Origin: Streptomyces sp. NRRL S-31
GTDB taxonomy: Bacteria > Actinomycetota > Actinomycetes > Streptomycetales > Streptomycetaceae
DNA: 64,000 nt
Direction: 5' to 3'
Assembly (NCBI RefSeq): GCF_000718775.1
Contig: NZ_JOCB01000002.1
Location: 62,001-126,000 of the forward strand
Position numbers and translations under genes: made by a program. The notes under the pieces are model-generated. The model did no database searches and had not been told where the DNA came from. It saw only the letters and a program-made list of their open reading frames with translations. Below, in pieces: positions 51,410-60,308 of this stretch. Position 1 is the stretch's first letter; every line of letters begins with the position of its first letter.

Positions 51410-52699
51410 CTAGCTCGCGGTACGGCTGTCGGCCGCCGTGGCGGTGGACTGGAGCCGGGTGAGGACACCGGAGGGGCTGCCGCCGACGGCGACGGCCTGG
51501 CCGATGTTCTGCTTCACGGCCGCGCTGACCGCCGCCCAGGAGGTCTTGCCGACGGGGTACAGCTCGGAGGTGGGGAGCTGCTCGAGGAAGGGGCGCAGGG
51601 ACTTGTCGACGGCCTTGTCCGAGCTGGTCATGGCGGTGGAGGCGGAGCTGGTCACCGGCAGCAGTCCGTAGTCCCGGGAGAAGTCCAGGACGTTCTTCCT
51701 GCTGTAGACGAAGTCGAGGAAGTCGCCGACCTGGTCGGCGTGCCCCTTCTGCTTGAAGCCCATCATCCAGTCGGCGACGCCCACGGACGCCCGGGCCTTG
51801 CCGGTGCGGCCGGGCGTCGGGACCATGCCGAAGTCCACGCCCTTCTTCGCGGCCTGCCGGATCAGCGTCGGGTGTCCGTTGACCATGCCGACCCGGCCGT
51901 CGGCGAAGGCCGCGAAGGCGGCGGCGCGGTTGAGCCTGCCGGGGGCGACCGGCCCGGTCAGGCCCTTGTCGACCAGCTCGTCCTTGAGCCAGGTGAAGGT
52001 CGAGACGTTGGCGGCGGAGTCGATCGTGTAGGTGCCGATGTCGTCGGTGTAGCCGCTGCCGCCGTTGCCGCCGCCGAGCAGCCACTGCATGGTCTCGGCC
52101 TGGGCCTCCTCGGGGCCGAGCGGCAGCGCGACGGGGTACTTCACGCCCTTGTCCTTCAGCGCCGCGGCGTCGGCGGCCAGCTCGTCCCAGGTGGTGGGCG
52201 GGGTGATGCCGGCCTTGGCGAACAGGGTCTTGTTGTAGAAGAGCACGCGCGTGGAGGCGGCGAACGGGATGCCGTACTGCGTGTGCTTCCACTGGCCCGC
52301 GTCGGAGAGCTGGGAGAGGAAGTCGGCCTGGGTGCGGATGGAGAGCAAGTCGGAGACCGGGTACAGCTTTCCCTCGGCGGCGTAGTCGGCGTAGGCGCCG
52401 ATCTGGGCCATGTCGGGGGCGTCGCCGGCGTCGACCATCTCCTTGACCTTGCGGTCGACGTCGTTCCAGGAGTAGACGCTGACCTCGACCTTCACCTCGG
52501 GGTTCCGGGACTCGTACTCCTTGGCCAGGGCGTCCCAGTACTTCTTGGAGCTGTTCGCGGCGGTGTCGCCGTAGTCGGCGGCGACGAGCCGGATGGTCAC
52601 GTCGGCGGAGCCCGTGCTCCCGCAGCCGCCGAGGACCGCCGTCATGCCCAGTGCGGACACCACCGCGATCGTTCCTGCCGTACGCCGACGCACCCTCAA
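51410..52699 (-). CDS. extracellular sugar-binding lipoprotein (ABC type)
   Basis: A 429-residue type I solute-binding protein of sugar ABC systems. Its signal ends in lipobox LGGC near residue 23. The mature domain has TIRLVAADYGDTAANSSKKYWDALAKEYESRNPEVKVEV and typical lobes (VLFYNKTLFAKAGITPPTTWDEL, VGVADWMMGFKQKG). No permease or ATPase genes lie next to it. It is divergent from nagK-nagA across a DasR-type site, so an amino-sugar ligand (GlcNAc or chitobiose) is the leading guess. TTG 52699 is chosen; GTG 52693 is the alternative. Confidence 0.85.
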   Translation of the reverse strand: MRVRRRTAGTIAVVSALGMTAVLGGCGSTGSADVTIRLVAADYGDTAANSSKKYWDALAKEYESRNPEVKVEVSVYSWNDVDRKVKEMVDAGDAPDMAQIGAYADYAAEGKLYPVSDLLSIRTQADFLSQLSDAGQWKHTQYGIPFAASTRVLFYNKTLFAKAGITPPTTWDELAADAAALKDKGVKYPVALPLGPEEAQAETMQWLLGGGNGGSGYTDDIGTYTIDSAANVSTFTWLKDELVDKGLTGPVAPGRLNRAAAFAAFADGRVGMVNGHPTLIRQAAKKGVDFGMVPTPGRTGKARASVGVADWMMGFKQKGHADQVGDFLDFVYSRKNVLDFSRDYGLLPVTSSASTAMTSSDKAVDKSLRPFLEQLPTSELYPVGKTSWAAVSAAVKQNIGQAVAVGGSPSGVLTRLQSTATAADSRTAS

Positions 52700-52740
52700 A
52701 ACCCCAACCCTGCTGTCTGACCGTTCAACATATGGACACA

Positions 52741-52774
52741 TAAGGTCTACACCACGCGAGTGGACTAGACCTCT
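52741..52774. promoter_or_regulatory. DasR-like (dre) site or pair before nagK
   Basis: AGTGGACTAGACCTCT (52759-52774) matches 14 of 16 positions of the remembered dre consensus. TAAGGTCTACACCACG (52741-52756) is a weaker neighbour (11 of 16). Both lie between the divergent sugar-binding and nagK genes, just before the nagK -10. Confidence 0.8.
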
Positions 52775-52805
52775 CATGGGTGCGAGGGTCACACTAGGCC
52801 CCGTG

Positions 52806-53753
52806 GTGAGACATGTCATCGCCCTCGACGTGGGCGGTACCGCGATGAAAGCCGCCCTCGTCGGCGACGACGGCGCACTGCTGCACCGCGCCCGCCGCGC
52901 CACCGGCCGCGAGCGCGGCCCCGAGGCGGTCGTGGCGGACATCCTCGACTTCGCCGCCGAGTTGCGCGCGCACGGCGTCGAGCGGTACGGCGAGCCCGCC
53001 CGCGCGGCCGGCATCGCGGTCCCCGGCATCGTCGACGAGGCGACCGGCACCGCCGTCTACGCCGCCAACCTCGGCTGGCGGGACGTACCCCTGCGCTCCC
53101 TGCTCGCCGACCGGCTCGGGGTGCCCGTCGCCCTCGGCCACGACGTCCGCACCGGCGGCCTCGCGGAGGGCCGGATCGGCGCGGGCCGGGGCACGGACCG
53201 GTTCCTGTTCGTACCGCTGGGCACCGGGATCGCCGGCGCCATCGGCCTGGACGGACGGGTGGAGGCCGGCGCGCACGGCTTCGCCGGCGAGATCGGCCAC
53301 ATCGTCGTACGGCCCGGCGGCACGGCCTGCCCCTGCGGGCAGCGCGGCTGCCTGGAGCGGTACGCCTCCGCGTCCGCCGTCAGCGCGGCCTGGGCCGCGG
53401 CCTCCGGCGACCCGGACGCGGACGCGGCGGACTGCGCCGAGGCCGTCGCGTCCGGTGACCCGAACGCCGTCCGGGTCTGGCAGGAGGCGGTGGACGCGCT
53501 CGCCGACGGGCTGGTCACCGCCGTCACCCTGCTGGACCCCCGCACGCTGATCATCGGTGGCGGGCTCGCCGAGGCGGGGGACGTGTTGTTCCGGCCCCTG
53601 CGGGACGCCGTCCGGCGGCGGGTCACCTTCCAGAAACTGCCCACCATCGTCCCCGCCGCCCTCGGCGACACGGCCGGCTGCCTGGGCGCGGGGCTGCTCG
53701 CGCGGGACCTGCTGGCGACCACCACCCCAACGACTGCGGAGGTAAGCACCTGA
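52806..53753 (+). CDS. nagK: N-acetylglucosamine kinase, ROK family
   Basis: A 315-residue ROK-family kinase. The ATP loop is DVGGTAMKAALVG at the N terminus and the zinc signature CPCGQRGCLE lies near residue 175. It phosphorylates GlcNAc to GlcNAc 6-phosphate, the substrate of nagA, whose start codon overlaps its stop by one base. GTG 52806 is used because the -10 box TAGGCC (52795-52800) lies about six bases upstream; GTG 52803 is possible. A dre-like site upstream suggests DasR repression, as for other Streptomyces nag genes. Glucose kinase is the family alternative. Confidence 0.92.
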   Translation: MRHVIALDVGGTAMKAALVGDDGALLHRARRATGRERGPEAVVADILDFAAELRAHGVERYGEPARAAGIAVPGIVDEATGTAVYAANLGWRDVPLRSLLADRLGVPVALGHDVRTGGLAEGRIGAGRGTDRFLFVPLGTGIAGAIGLDGRVEAGAHGFAGEIGHIVVRPGGTACPCGQRGCLERYASASAVSAAWAAASGDPDADAADCAEAVASGDPNAVRVWQEAVDALADGLVTAVTLLDPRTLIIGGGLAEAGDVLFRPLRDAVRRRVTFQKLPTIVPAALGDTAGCLGAGLLARDLLATTTPTTAEVST

Positions 53754-54955
53754 TGGCCAACGAGCGGGAAACTCCGGGTGCGGACAGCGCCCCGCCGGCG
53801 GCGCGGACCACCACGACGAACCCGCTGGTGCTGACCGGCGCGCACGTGGTCCTCCCGACCGGCACCGTGCGGAACGGACAGCTGGCCGTCGACGGCACGC
53901 GCATCGCCGCCGAGGCGCCGGCCGGCGCCCGGCGCGTCGACGTGAGCGGGCACTGGCTGCTCCCCGGCTTCGTCGACATCCACAACCACGGCGGCGGCGG
54001 GGCCTCCTTCTCCGGCACGCCGGAGGACATCCTCAAGGCCATCCACACGCACCGCGCGCACGGCACCACCACGCTCGTCGCCTCCACCGTCACAGACGAG
54101 ACGGACCTGCTGGTCCACCAGGCCGGACTGCTCAGCGAACTGGCCGAGCAGGGCGAGATCGCCGGCATCCACTTCGAGGGCCCGTTCATCTCGCCGTGCC
54201 GCAAGGGCGCCCACTCCGAGGCACTGCTGCGCGACCCGGAACCGGCCGAGGTGCGCAAGCTGATCGACGCGGCGCGCGGCCAGGCGAAGATGGTCACCCT
54301 CGCCACCGAGCTGCCCGGCGGCATCGACTCCGTACGGCTGCTCGCCGAGCACGGTGTGATCGCGGCCATCGGGCACACGGACGCCAGTTACGAGCAGACG
54401 GTGGCGGCGATCGACGCGGGCGCCACGGTCGCCACCCACCTCTTCAACGCCATGCCCGCCCTGAACCACCGCGCGCCCGGCCCGATCGCCGCCCTGCTGG
54501 AGGACGAGCGGGTCACCGTCGAGCTGATCAACGACGGCACCCATCTGCACCCCGCCGCGCTGGAGCTGGCGTTCCGGCACGCGGGCGCGGACCGGGTCGC
54601 GTTCATCACCGACGCGATGGACGCGGCCGGCATCGGCGACGGCCGCTACATGCTCGGCCCGCTGGAGGTCGAGGTCAGCGAGGGCGTGGCCCGGCTGGTG
54701 GAGGGCGGTTCGATCGCGGGCTCCACACTCACCCTGGACCGCGCCTTCCGGCGAGCGGTCACCGTCGACAAGCTGTCCGTGGAGGACGCCGTGACCGCCC
54801 TGTCGGCCAACCCGGCCCGGCTGCTCGGCCTCTCCGACCGCATCGGCTCCCTGGAGCCCGGCAAGGACGCCGACCTCGTCCTGCTGGACGCCGACTTCGA
54901 GCTGAAGGGCGTGATGCGGCGGGGCGAGTGGGTCGTCGCGCCCCAACTGGCCTGA
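53753..54955 (+). CDS. nagA: N-acetylglucosamine-6-phosphate deacetylase
   Basis: A 400-residue amidohydrolase converting GlcNAc 6-phosphate to glucosamine 6-phosphate. Metal ligands are visible: DIHNHG (His77 and His79), the glutamate in HFEGPF (about residue 142), AIGHTDASYEQ near residue 210, THLFNAMP near residue 229 and TDAMDAAG near residue 285. The final SLEPGKDADLVLLDADFELKGVM is typical of the family. Cotranscribed with nagK and ended by a GC hairpin with a short T-run. Confidence 0.95.
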   Translation: MANERETPGADSAPPAARTTTTNPLVLTGAHVVLPTGTVRNGQLAVDGTRIAAEAPAGARRVDVSGHWLLPGFVDIHNHGGGGASFSGTPEDILKAIHTHRAHGTTTLVASTVTDETDLLVHQAGLLSELAEQGEIAGIHFEGPFISPCRKGAHSEALLRDPEPAEVRKLIDAARGQAKMVTLATELPGGIDSVRLLAEHGVIAAIGHTDASYEQTVAAIDAGATVATHLFNAMPALNHRAPGPIAALLEDERVTVELINDGTHLHPAALELAFRHAGADRVAFITDAMDAAGIGDGRYMLGPLEVEVSEGVARLVEGGSIAGSTLTLDRAFRRAVTVDKLSVEDAVTALSANPARLLGLSDRIGSLEPGKDADLVLLDADFELKGVMRRGEWVVAPQLA

Positions 54956-54975
54956 TCCGTCCAGGTTTTCCCCGC

Positions 54976-55009
54976 ACGGCGGCCGACCCGGGACTGGGCC
55001 GGCCGCCGT
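54976..55009 (+). terminator. terminator of nagK-nagA
   Basis: ACGGCGGCCG and CGGCCGCCGT form a 10-bp stem with a 14-base loop, followed by CTCTTTGG. Confidence 0.7.
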
Positions 55010-55077
55010 CTCTTTGGCATGATCGTGGCCCCGGAAACCGATGACACGCGCAGGGACTTCGAGGGAGGTCGGCCCGG

Positions 55078-55995
55078 GTGATCCTCACGGTCACACTGAA
55101 CACCGCTCTCGACATCACCTACCGGGTGCGATCGCTCCGGCCGCACACCTCGCACCGCGTCACGGAGGTCGTCGAGCGGCCCGGCGGCAAGGGCGTGAAC
55201 GTGGCCCGGGTGCTGGCCGCGCTCGGCCACGAGGTGACGGTCACCGGATTCGCGGGCGGGCCGACCGGGCGCGTGCTGCGGGAGCGGCTCGCGGAGACCG
55301 AACGGCTGACGGACGCGCTGGTCACGGCCGTCGGACCCACCCGCCGCACGATCGCCGTGGTGGACGGCCGGTCGGGCGACACCACCCAGCTCAACGAGCC
55401 CGGCCCGCAGATCGCCCCGGCCGAGTGGGGCGCCTTCCTGGACCGGTACGAGGAACTGGTGACCGGCGCGGCGGCGGTGGCGCTCTGCGGCAGCCTGCCA
55501 CCGGGGGTGCCCGTGGGGGCGTACGCCAACCTGGTCCGCACGGCCCGCGCCGCCAGCGTCCCGGTCCTGCTGGACACCAGCGGGGAACCGCTGCGCCGCG
55601 GGGTCGCCGCCCGCCCGGACCTGATCAAGCCCAACGCCGAGGAACTGGCCGAACTCACCGGCTCGCACGAGCCGTCGCGCGCCACCCAGGACGCCCGCCG
55701 GCGCGGGGCGCACGCGGTGGTCGCCTCCCTCGGCGCCGAGGGGCTGCTCGCCGTCACCCCCGAGGGCCGCTGGCGCGCCACCCCGCCCGCCGCCCTGCCC
55801 GGCAACCCGACCGGCGCGGGCGACTCGGCGGTGGCGGGCCTGCTGTCGGGCCTGGTGGAACGGCTGCCCTGGCCGGACCGCCTGACCCGCGCGGTCGCCC
55901 TGTCGACGGCGACCGTGCGGTCCCCGACAGCGGGCGACTTCGACCGCGCGGCCTACGAGAAACTCCTTGCGCGAGTGTCGGTGACGGTGGCGTGA
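55078..55995 (+). CDS. PfkB-family sugar kinase (1-phosphofructokinase-like)
   Basis: A 305-residue ribokinase-fold enzyme of the 1-phosphofructokinase (FruK/LacC) branch. The PfkB motif 1 is GGKGVNVARVLAALGH near residue 37, and motif 2 with the catalytic aspartate is NPTGAGDSAVAGLLSGL near residue 243. Substrate could be fructose 1-phosphate or tagatose 6-phosphate; the nag context does not decide. GTG 55078 has GGAGG about nine bases upstream. It has its own start after a terminator, so it may be independent of nagA. No fruA or fruR is nearby. Confidence 0.87.
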   Translation: MILTVTLNTALDITYRVRSLRPHTSHRVTEVVERPGGKGVNVARVLAALGHEVTVTGFAGGPTGRVLRERLAETERLTDALVTAVGPTRRTIAVVDGRSGDTTQLNEPGPQIAPAEWGAFLDRYEELVTGAAAVALCGSLPPGVPVGAYANLVRTARAASVPVLLDTSGEPLRRGVAARPDLIKPNAEELAELTGSHEPSRATQDARRRGAHAVVASLGAEGLLAVTPEGRWRATPPAALPGNPTGAGDSAVAGLLSGLVERLPWPDRLTRAVALSTATVRSPTAGDFDRAAYEKLLARVSVTVA

Positions 55996-56134
55996 AGCCC
56001 TGCAAACGCTCACGGGACATGCCCGCCTGGCAGTTTGGCCGGGAAAGGCCCTGTTCCTCATGTCACCGGGATGATCAGATGATCATCCCGTTCGCTACAT
56101 CGACCGAAAGCGAACAGTTCGGGAACGAGGACCT

Positions 56135-56482
56135 GTGAGCGTACTCAAGAAAAGCCTGACAACAATCGCCGTCACCGGCGCATTGCTGGGCGGCACCTTT
56201 GCCACACCGGCTGCGGCGGCCGACCCCAACACCTGCCCGAAGGGCAAGTTCTGCGGATGGTCGGGGACGAACAGGACCGGAACCAGGACAGTCTACTCCG
56301 AAGCGCCCGGCTGTTACCCCCTCGACCACATCGCCCGATCCGTCTCGAACCAGACTTCTTACACTCTGGCTTTCTGGAAGGTCACCCTCGGCTGCGGGAC
56401 CGGCACCAAGCTGGTCACTCTGAAGCCGGGCACCTACGCGAACGACCCTGGCAGCGCCAACGGGGTCGAAATTTTCGGCTGA
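56135..56482 (+). CDS. secreted protein of the peptidase-inhibitor I36 type
   Basis: A 115-residue exported protein. A Sec signal (SLTTIAVTGALLGGTFATPAAA) ends near residue 29. The mature ~87 residues have a beta/gamma-crystallin-like pattern with CPKGKFCGWSGTNRTG and two cysteines near the end (APGCYPLD, TLGCGTGTK), as in Streptomyces proteinase inhibitor family I36. The mature sequence keeps the CPKGKFCGW signature, but inhibition is only a family guess. GC content drops compared with neighbours, a hint of acquisition or of strong secretion signals. GTG 56135 has GAGGA nearby. Confidence 0.8.
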   Translation: MSVLKKSLTTIAVTGALLGGTFATPAAAADPNTCPKGKFCGWSGTNRTGTRTVYSEAPGCYPLDHIARSVSNQTSYTLAFWKVTLGCGTGTKLVTLKPGTYANDPGSANGVEIFG

Positions 56483-56514
56483 GGTGCGCCAAAGCGGGAA
56501 GTCGCAATGTTCGG

Positions 56515-56546
56515 CAGCCGCCGGAAATCAACACTTCCGGCGGCTG
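56515..56546. terminator. bidirectional terminator
   Basis: CAGCCGCCGGAA and its complement form a perfect 12-bp stem with an 8-base loop between the convergent I36 and carbohydrate-binding genes. Confidence 0.85.
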
Positions 56547-56572
56547 TCGCGATTGACGGACCGCATCGGCCT

Positions 56573-57484
56573 CTACTTGGTGATGTAGAGCTGGTCCAGG
56601 ACGGCATTGCACTGGTTGCCGTCATTGCAGGCGACCACGATCGTGTTGGTGCCCTCGTTCAGGTTGACGTTGGCCCACGTGGTCTTCCAGCCCTTCTCCC
56701 AGTCACCTGCGGGAGTGTTGCCGAAGTTCTTCATGTTCAGCGGCTGCGTGTTCGCCTGGCCGTTGACCAGCAGGGTCGCGTTGGCGTCTGCGCCTGGGAC
56801 GCCGTAGCGCACGTACAGTCGGTAGGTGCCGGCGTTCTGGATGCCGTTGACAACCCAAGTGACCTTGGCCCCCACCTGGTTGAAGCCGGTCACATAGACG
56901 CCGCCGGTGGCCTTGGCACCCTTGACGTCGGACGCCTTGGTGGCTCCGCCGTCCAGACCAAGGGCCTCCGCGTCGCTCTTCGGCAGCTCACCCGGCGTCG
57001 CCGAGCTGCTTCCCGAAGGGCTCGGGCTGCTGGTCTGGGACTGCGTGGGGCCGGGCTGGGCCTGGTCGCCGGACTTGTCGTCGTCCGTGTTGCCGTTGAT
57101 CATCGCGACGCCGATGCCGATGACGACCGCGGCGACCACCGCTATCGCGCCGATCAGCAGTCCCTTGGTGTTCGGGCCGCGGCGGCCGGTGTTCTGCGGC
57201 GCGGCCCGGCGGCCGGACGGGGCGCCCCCGGGCAGCGTCTCCGGCGCCTGGTAGTGCGCGCTCGGCTGGCCGTACCCGCCCTGCTGGGGCACGCCCTGGC
57301 CGTAGGTGGCCTGCTGCTGGCCGTACTGGCGCTCACCGACCGCGCGCACCCTGCTGACCGAGTTCGGGTAGCCGTAACCCCCGCCGGACGGCGGCTGGGC
57401 TCCCCGGGCCTGGCCGTCTGCGTACAGGTAGCCGAACGGGTCGTCATCCTCGGGCGTGCTCGCGCCGTTGTCGCCGGGCGTCAT
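56573..57484 (-). CDS. membrane-anchored carbohydrate-binding-module protein
   Basis: A 303-residue protein. Residues 1-100 are Gln/Gly/Tyr-rich (YGQQQATYGQGVPQQGGYGQ), one transmembrane helix follows (GLLIGAIAVVAAVVIGIGVAMI), then a Ser/Pro linker and a C-terminal beta-sandwich (about residues 175-303) with TYRLYVRYGVPGADANATLLVNG and WANVNLNEGTNTIVVACNDGNQCNAVLDQLYI. That domain resembles CBM35/CBM6 modules, and its position outside the membrane suggests binding to wall or environmental glycans. GAGGAG lies nine bases before ATG 57484. Confidence 0.85.
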   Translation of the reverse strand: MTPGDNGASTPEDDDPFGYLYADGQARGAQPPSGGGYGYPNSVSRVRAVGERQYGQQQATYGQGVPQQGGYGQPSAHYQAPETLPGGAPSGRRAAPQNTGRRGPNTKGLLIGAIAVVAAVVIGIGVAMINGNTDDDKSGDQAQPGPTQSQTSSPSPSGSSSATPGELPKSDAEALGLDGGATKASDVKGAKATGGVYVTGFNQVGAKVTWVVNGIQNAGTYRLYVRYGVPGADANATLLVNGQANTQPLNMKNFGNTPAGDWEKGWKTTWANVNLNEGTNTIVVACNDGNQCNAVLDQLYITK

Positions 57485-57601
57485 CCCTTGGTACTCCTCA
57501 ACAGGTGCGGGCGGATGCGGTAAGGGTTGGAATGGCGAGCCTACCCGTTCTCATTCGTCCAAACGGGTGACTCAGACCGCATCAGCGCGCTGACCTGGGG
57601 A

Positions 57602-59257
57602 TCATCCGGCACGTCGGTGTTGTTTGGGACGAGATCGTTTCTCTACGTACATCCGCTCGTCAGCTGACTTCAGCACCTCGTCCGCCGTCATGCCGCAGTG
57701 CGCCCAGCCGATGCCGAAACTGGCGCCCACCCGCACCGCCCGGCCCTCGGCCCGGATCGGCTGGATGATCTCGTTGCGCAGCCGTACGGCGAGGTCCTGG
57801 GCGTCCGCCCGGCCGAGGCCGTCGGCGAGGATGACGAACTCGTCGCCGCCGAGCCGGGCGACCGTGTCGCCGTCCCGGACGCCGTTGCTCAGCCGCCGGG
57901 CCACCTCGATGAGGACCGCGTCGCCCGCGTTGTGCCCGAACCGGTCGTTGATCGACTTGAAGCCGTCGAGGTCGCAGAAGAGGACCGCGAGGCCCTTGGT
58001 GCCGTCGTCGCGGCCGTCCGCCGGGGCGACGGTGTGCACATGGTGGTCGTAGGCGTCGTACGCCTCCGCGCCCGGCGCGAAGTCGAAGCCGTGGCCGGCG
58101 GGGGCGTCGAAGGCGGGGTGGCCGTAGGCCGCGTCCAGCGAGTCGACCGCGTCGGCGTGGGCGGGGCGCTGGCACAGCCGGGCCGACAGCCGCGAGCGCA
58201 GCTCGGCGGAGTTCGGCAGGCCGGTCAGCGAGTCGTGGGAGGCCCGGTGGGCGAGCTGGAGCTCGCGCCGCTTGCGCTCCTCTATGTCCTCGACGTGGGT
58301 GAGCAGGAAGCGCGGGCCGTCGGTGGCGTCCGCGACCACGCTGTTGCGCAGGGACACCCAGACGTACGTGCCGTCCCGGCGGCCGAGCCGGAGTTCCGCC
58401 CGCCCGCCCTCGGCCGAGGTGCGCAGCAGCGTGCCGATGTCCTCGGGGTGGACGAGGTCGGCGAAGGAGTAGCGGCGCATCGCGGAGGCGGGGCGGCAGA
58501 GCAGCCGGCACAGGGCGTCGTTGGCCCGCAGGATGCGGCCGTGCTGGTCCCCGCCCATCTCGGCGATGGCCATGCCGGAGGGGGCGTACTCGAACGCCTG
58601 CCGGAAGGATTCCTCGCTGGCGCGCAGGGCCTGCTGCTCGCGCTCCAGGCGGACCAGGGCGCGCTGCATGTTGGCCCGCAGCCGCGCGTTGCTGATCGCG
58701 ATGGCGGCCTGGAACGCGTACATCTGGAGGGCCTCGCGGCCCCAGGCGCCGGGCCGGCGGCCGTTGCGCGGCCGGTCGACGGATATCACGCCGAGCAGCT
58801 CACCGCAGGAGCCGCCCTGCACGCCCGGGGTGTACATGGGCGCGAAGAGCCGGTCGGAGGGGTGCCACTCGTCCTCGAAGCGCGGCTCGGGCCCGTCGGT
58901 GTACCACTGCGGGACGTCGTCGTCGTCGAGGACCCAGCCCTCGGTGTGCGGTATGAAGACGAGGTCGCCCCAGCGTTCGCCCATGACCAGCCGGCGGTCC
59001 CAGGAGTCGCGGGAGCCGACCCGGCCGGTGATCAGCGACTCGGCGGCGGAGTTGCCGGAGAAGGCGGCGACCACGAGATCGCCGTCCTGGCGTACCAGGT
59101 TCACGGCCGCCATCTCGTACCCGAGGGCGCCCACGACGCCGTCGGCGACGGTCTGGAGCGTGTCCGCCAGGCTGCGCGCCGTGTTCATGTCGGCCATGAC
59201 CTGGTGCAGCTGACGCAGGGACGCAAGGCGGACATACGGTTCCGACTCGGTCTCCAT
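57602..59257 (-). CDS. cdgB: diguanylate cyclase CdgB (GAF-PAS-GGDEF)
   Basis: A 551-residue cyclic-di-GMP synthase. An N-terminal GAF-like domain (about residues 20-185) is followed by a PAS domain with PAC (about 215-335, SFRQAFEYAPSGMAIAEM and GRRDGTYVWVSLRNSVV), then a GGDEF domain. The catalytic GGDEF is at about residue 470, and the inhibitory I-site RxxD (RDGD) lies exactly five residues before it, so product inhibition is likely. The layout matches the CdgB protein known to shape Streptomyces development and to be under BldD. A conspicuous palindrome lies 171-186 bases upstream. ATG 59257 is chosen. Confidence 0.92.
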   Translation of the reverse strand: METESEPYVRLASLRQLHQVMADMNTARSLADTLQTVADGVVGALGYEMAAVNLVRQDGDLVVAAFSGNSAAESLITGRVGSRDSWDRRLVMGERWGDLVFIPHTEGWVLDDDDVPQWYTDGPEPRFEDEWHPSDRLFAPMYTPGVQGGSCGELLGVISVDRPRNGRRPGAWGREALQMYAFQAAIAISNARLRANMQRALVRLEREQQALRASEESFRQAFEYAPSGMAIAEMGGDQHGRILRANDALCRLLCRPASAMRRYSFADLVHPEDIGTLLRTSAEGGRAELRLGRRDGTYVWVSLRNSVVADATDGPRFLLTHVEDIEERKRRELQLAHRASHDSLTGLPNSAELRSRLSARLCQRPAHADAVDSLDAAYGHPAFDAPAGHGFDFAPGAEAYDAYDHHVHTVAPADGRDDGTKGLAVLFCDLDGFKSINDRFGHNAGDAVLIEVARRLSNGVRDGDTVARLGGDEFVILADGLGRADAQDLAVRLRNEIIQPIRAEGRAVRVGASFGIGWAHCGMTADEVLKSADERMYVEKRSRPKQHRRAG

Positions 59258-59427
59258 GCTCGCCCTCCCCCCGAGACCTCGCAGCGAATCAAGGGTTGTC
59301 TTCGGCGCTTCTCCCGCGTTTTCCGCGGTGGCTCTCCGCGTTGTGGTGTGCGTTGCCTTGCGGCTTCCCGCCACTGAATCACAGCGCGCTGCCCACTCGG
59401 TACACAGGGTCAACAATTCCTGCCCCT

Positions 59428-59443
59428 TGTGACTCAAGTCACA
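59428..59443. promoter_or_regulatory. palindrome upstream of cdgB
   Basis: TGTGACT-CA-AGTCACA is a perfect 7-bp inverted repeat in an AT-rich part of the 358-base gap between cdgB and the flavin reductase gene. It is a candidate site for BldD, a known controller of cdgB, but the match to the loosely defined BldD box is only suggestive. No other feature is visible in the gap except the flavin reductase -10 at 59603. Confidence 0.5.
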
Positions 59444-59615
59444 GCAAAAGGTGAACAATTGAGTGGAGTTCCCGCGTTTGCCCCGTGCGTTCACCGGACG
59501 CGATGCGTACAGGTGTGCTCACATGATGCACGGATGAATGCGCCGCTGGTCCTAGGACCCGGCTCGGACGAAGGCCCGATGCGCCCCGCGCCGCGCGAAG
59601 ACTAGCGTTTCCGGC

Positions 59616-60188
59616 GTGCTGAAGACTCCCTCCCCCACCACCCCCCTGACTTCCGGGCATGCTGAGGGGGTGAGCGACGACGAGTTCCGGGCCGCGATGT
59701 CCCGGCTGGCCGCGGGCGTGGTCCTGGTCACCGCGCAGGAACCGCCGCTGGACCCGGACGACCCGGGGGCGCCGGGCGTGGAGGACGTCGGCATGACCGC
59801 CACCGCCTTCATGTCCGTCTCCCTCGACCCGCCGCTGGTGCTGGTCAGCCTGCGCGAGGGCTCCCGCATGGACGACCTCCTCGCGGAACAGCCGCTGTGG
59901 GCGGTGTCGGTCCTCGCCGAGAGCCAGCGGCACATCGCGGGCCGCTTCGCCATGAAGGGCCGGATCAGCGACCGGCTGCTCTTCGAGGACATCCCCTGCG
60001 TCCGCGGCGAGGCCACCGGCGCCCCGCTGGTCGGGGGCGCGCTGGCCACCCTGGAGTGCCGCACCGAGCAGCGGGTGGCGGCCGGCGACCACACCCTGGT
60101 CATCGGCCGCGTCCTCACCGCGCACGTGCCCGGCACCGAGGGCGGACCGCTGCTCCACTTCCGCAGCCGGTACCGGCAGTTGGGCTGA
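59616..60188 (+). CDS. flavin reductase-like domain protein
   Basis: A 190-residue FMN-binding split-barrel protein of the flavin reductase-like family. The opening of the fold is FRAAMSRLAAGVVLVTA, followed by GMTATAFMSVSLDPPLVLVSLREGSRM and LATLECRTEQRVAAGDHTLVIGRVL. Such proteins supply reduced flavin to monooxygenases or act as nitrilotriacetate-monooxygenase components; the partner is not nearby. GTG 59616 is preceded by TAGCGT at 59603-59608, fitting a leaderless start. GTG 59670 is an alternative. Confidence 0.87.
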   Translation: MLKTPSPTTPLTSGHAEGVSDDEFRAAMSRLAAGVVLVTAQEPPLDPDDPGAPGVEDVGMTATAFMSVSLDPPLVLVSLREGSRMDDLLAEQPLWAVSVLAESQRHIAGRFAMKGRISDRLLFEDIPCVRGEATGAPLVGGALATLECRTEQRVAAGDHTLVIGRVLTAHVPGTEGGPLLHFRSRYRQLG

Positions 60189-60308
60189 GCCCTCGGACAC
60201 GGGCCCGGAACGCCGGTCCGGGAACGCCGGTCCGGACCGGATCCCATGGCGCCGGGGCCGGGAACAATTCCGTGGCTTCGGCGGGGGCGCTCCGCTTACG
60301 GTGCGCGG

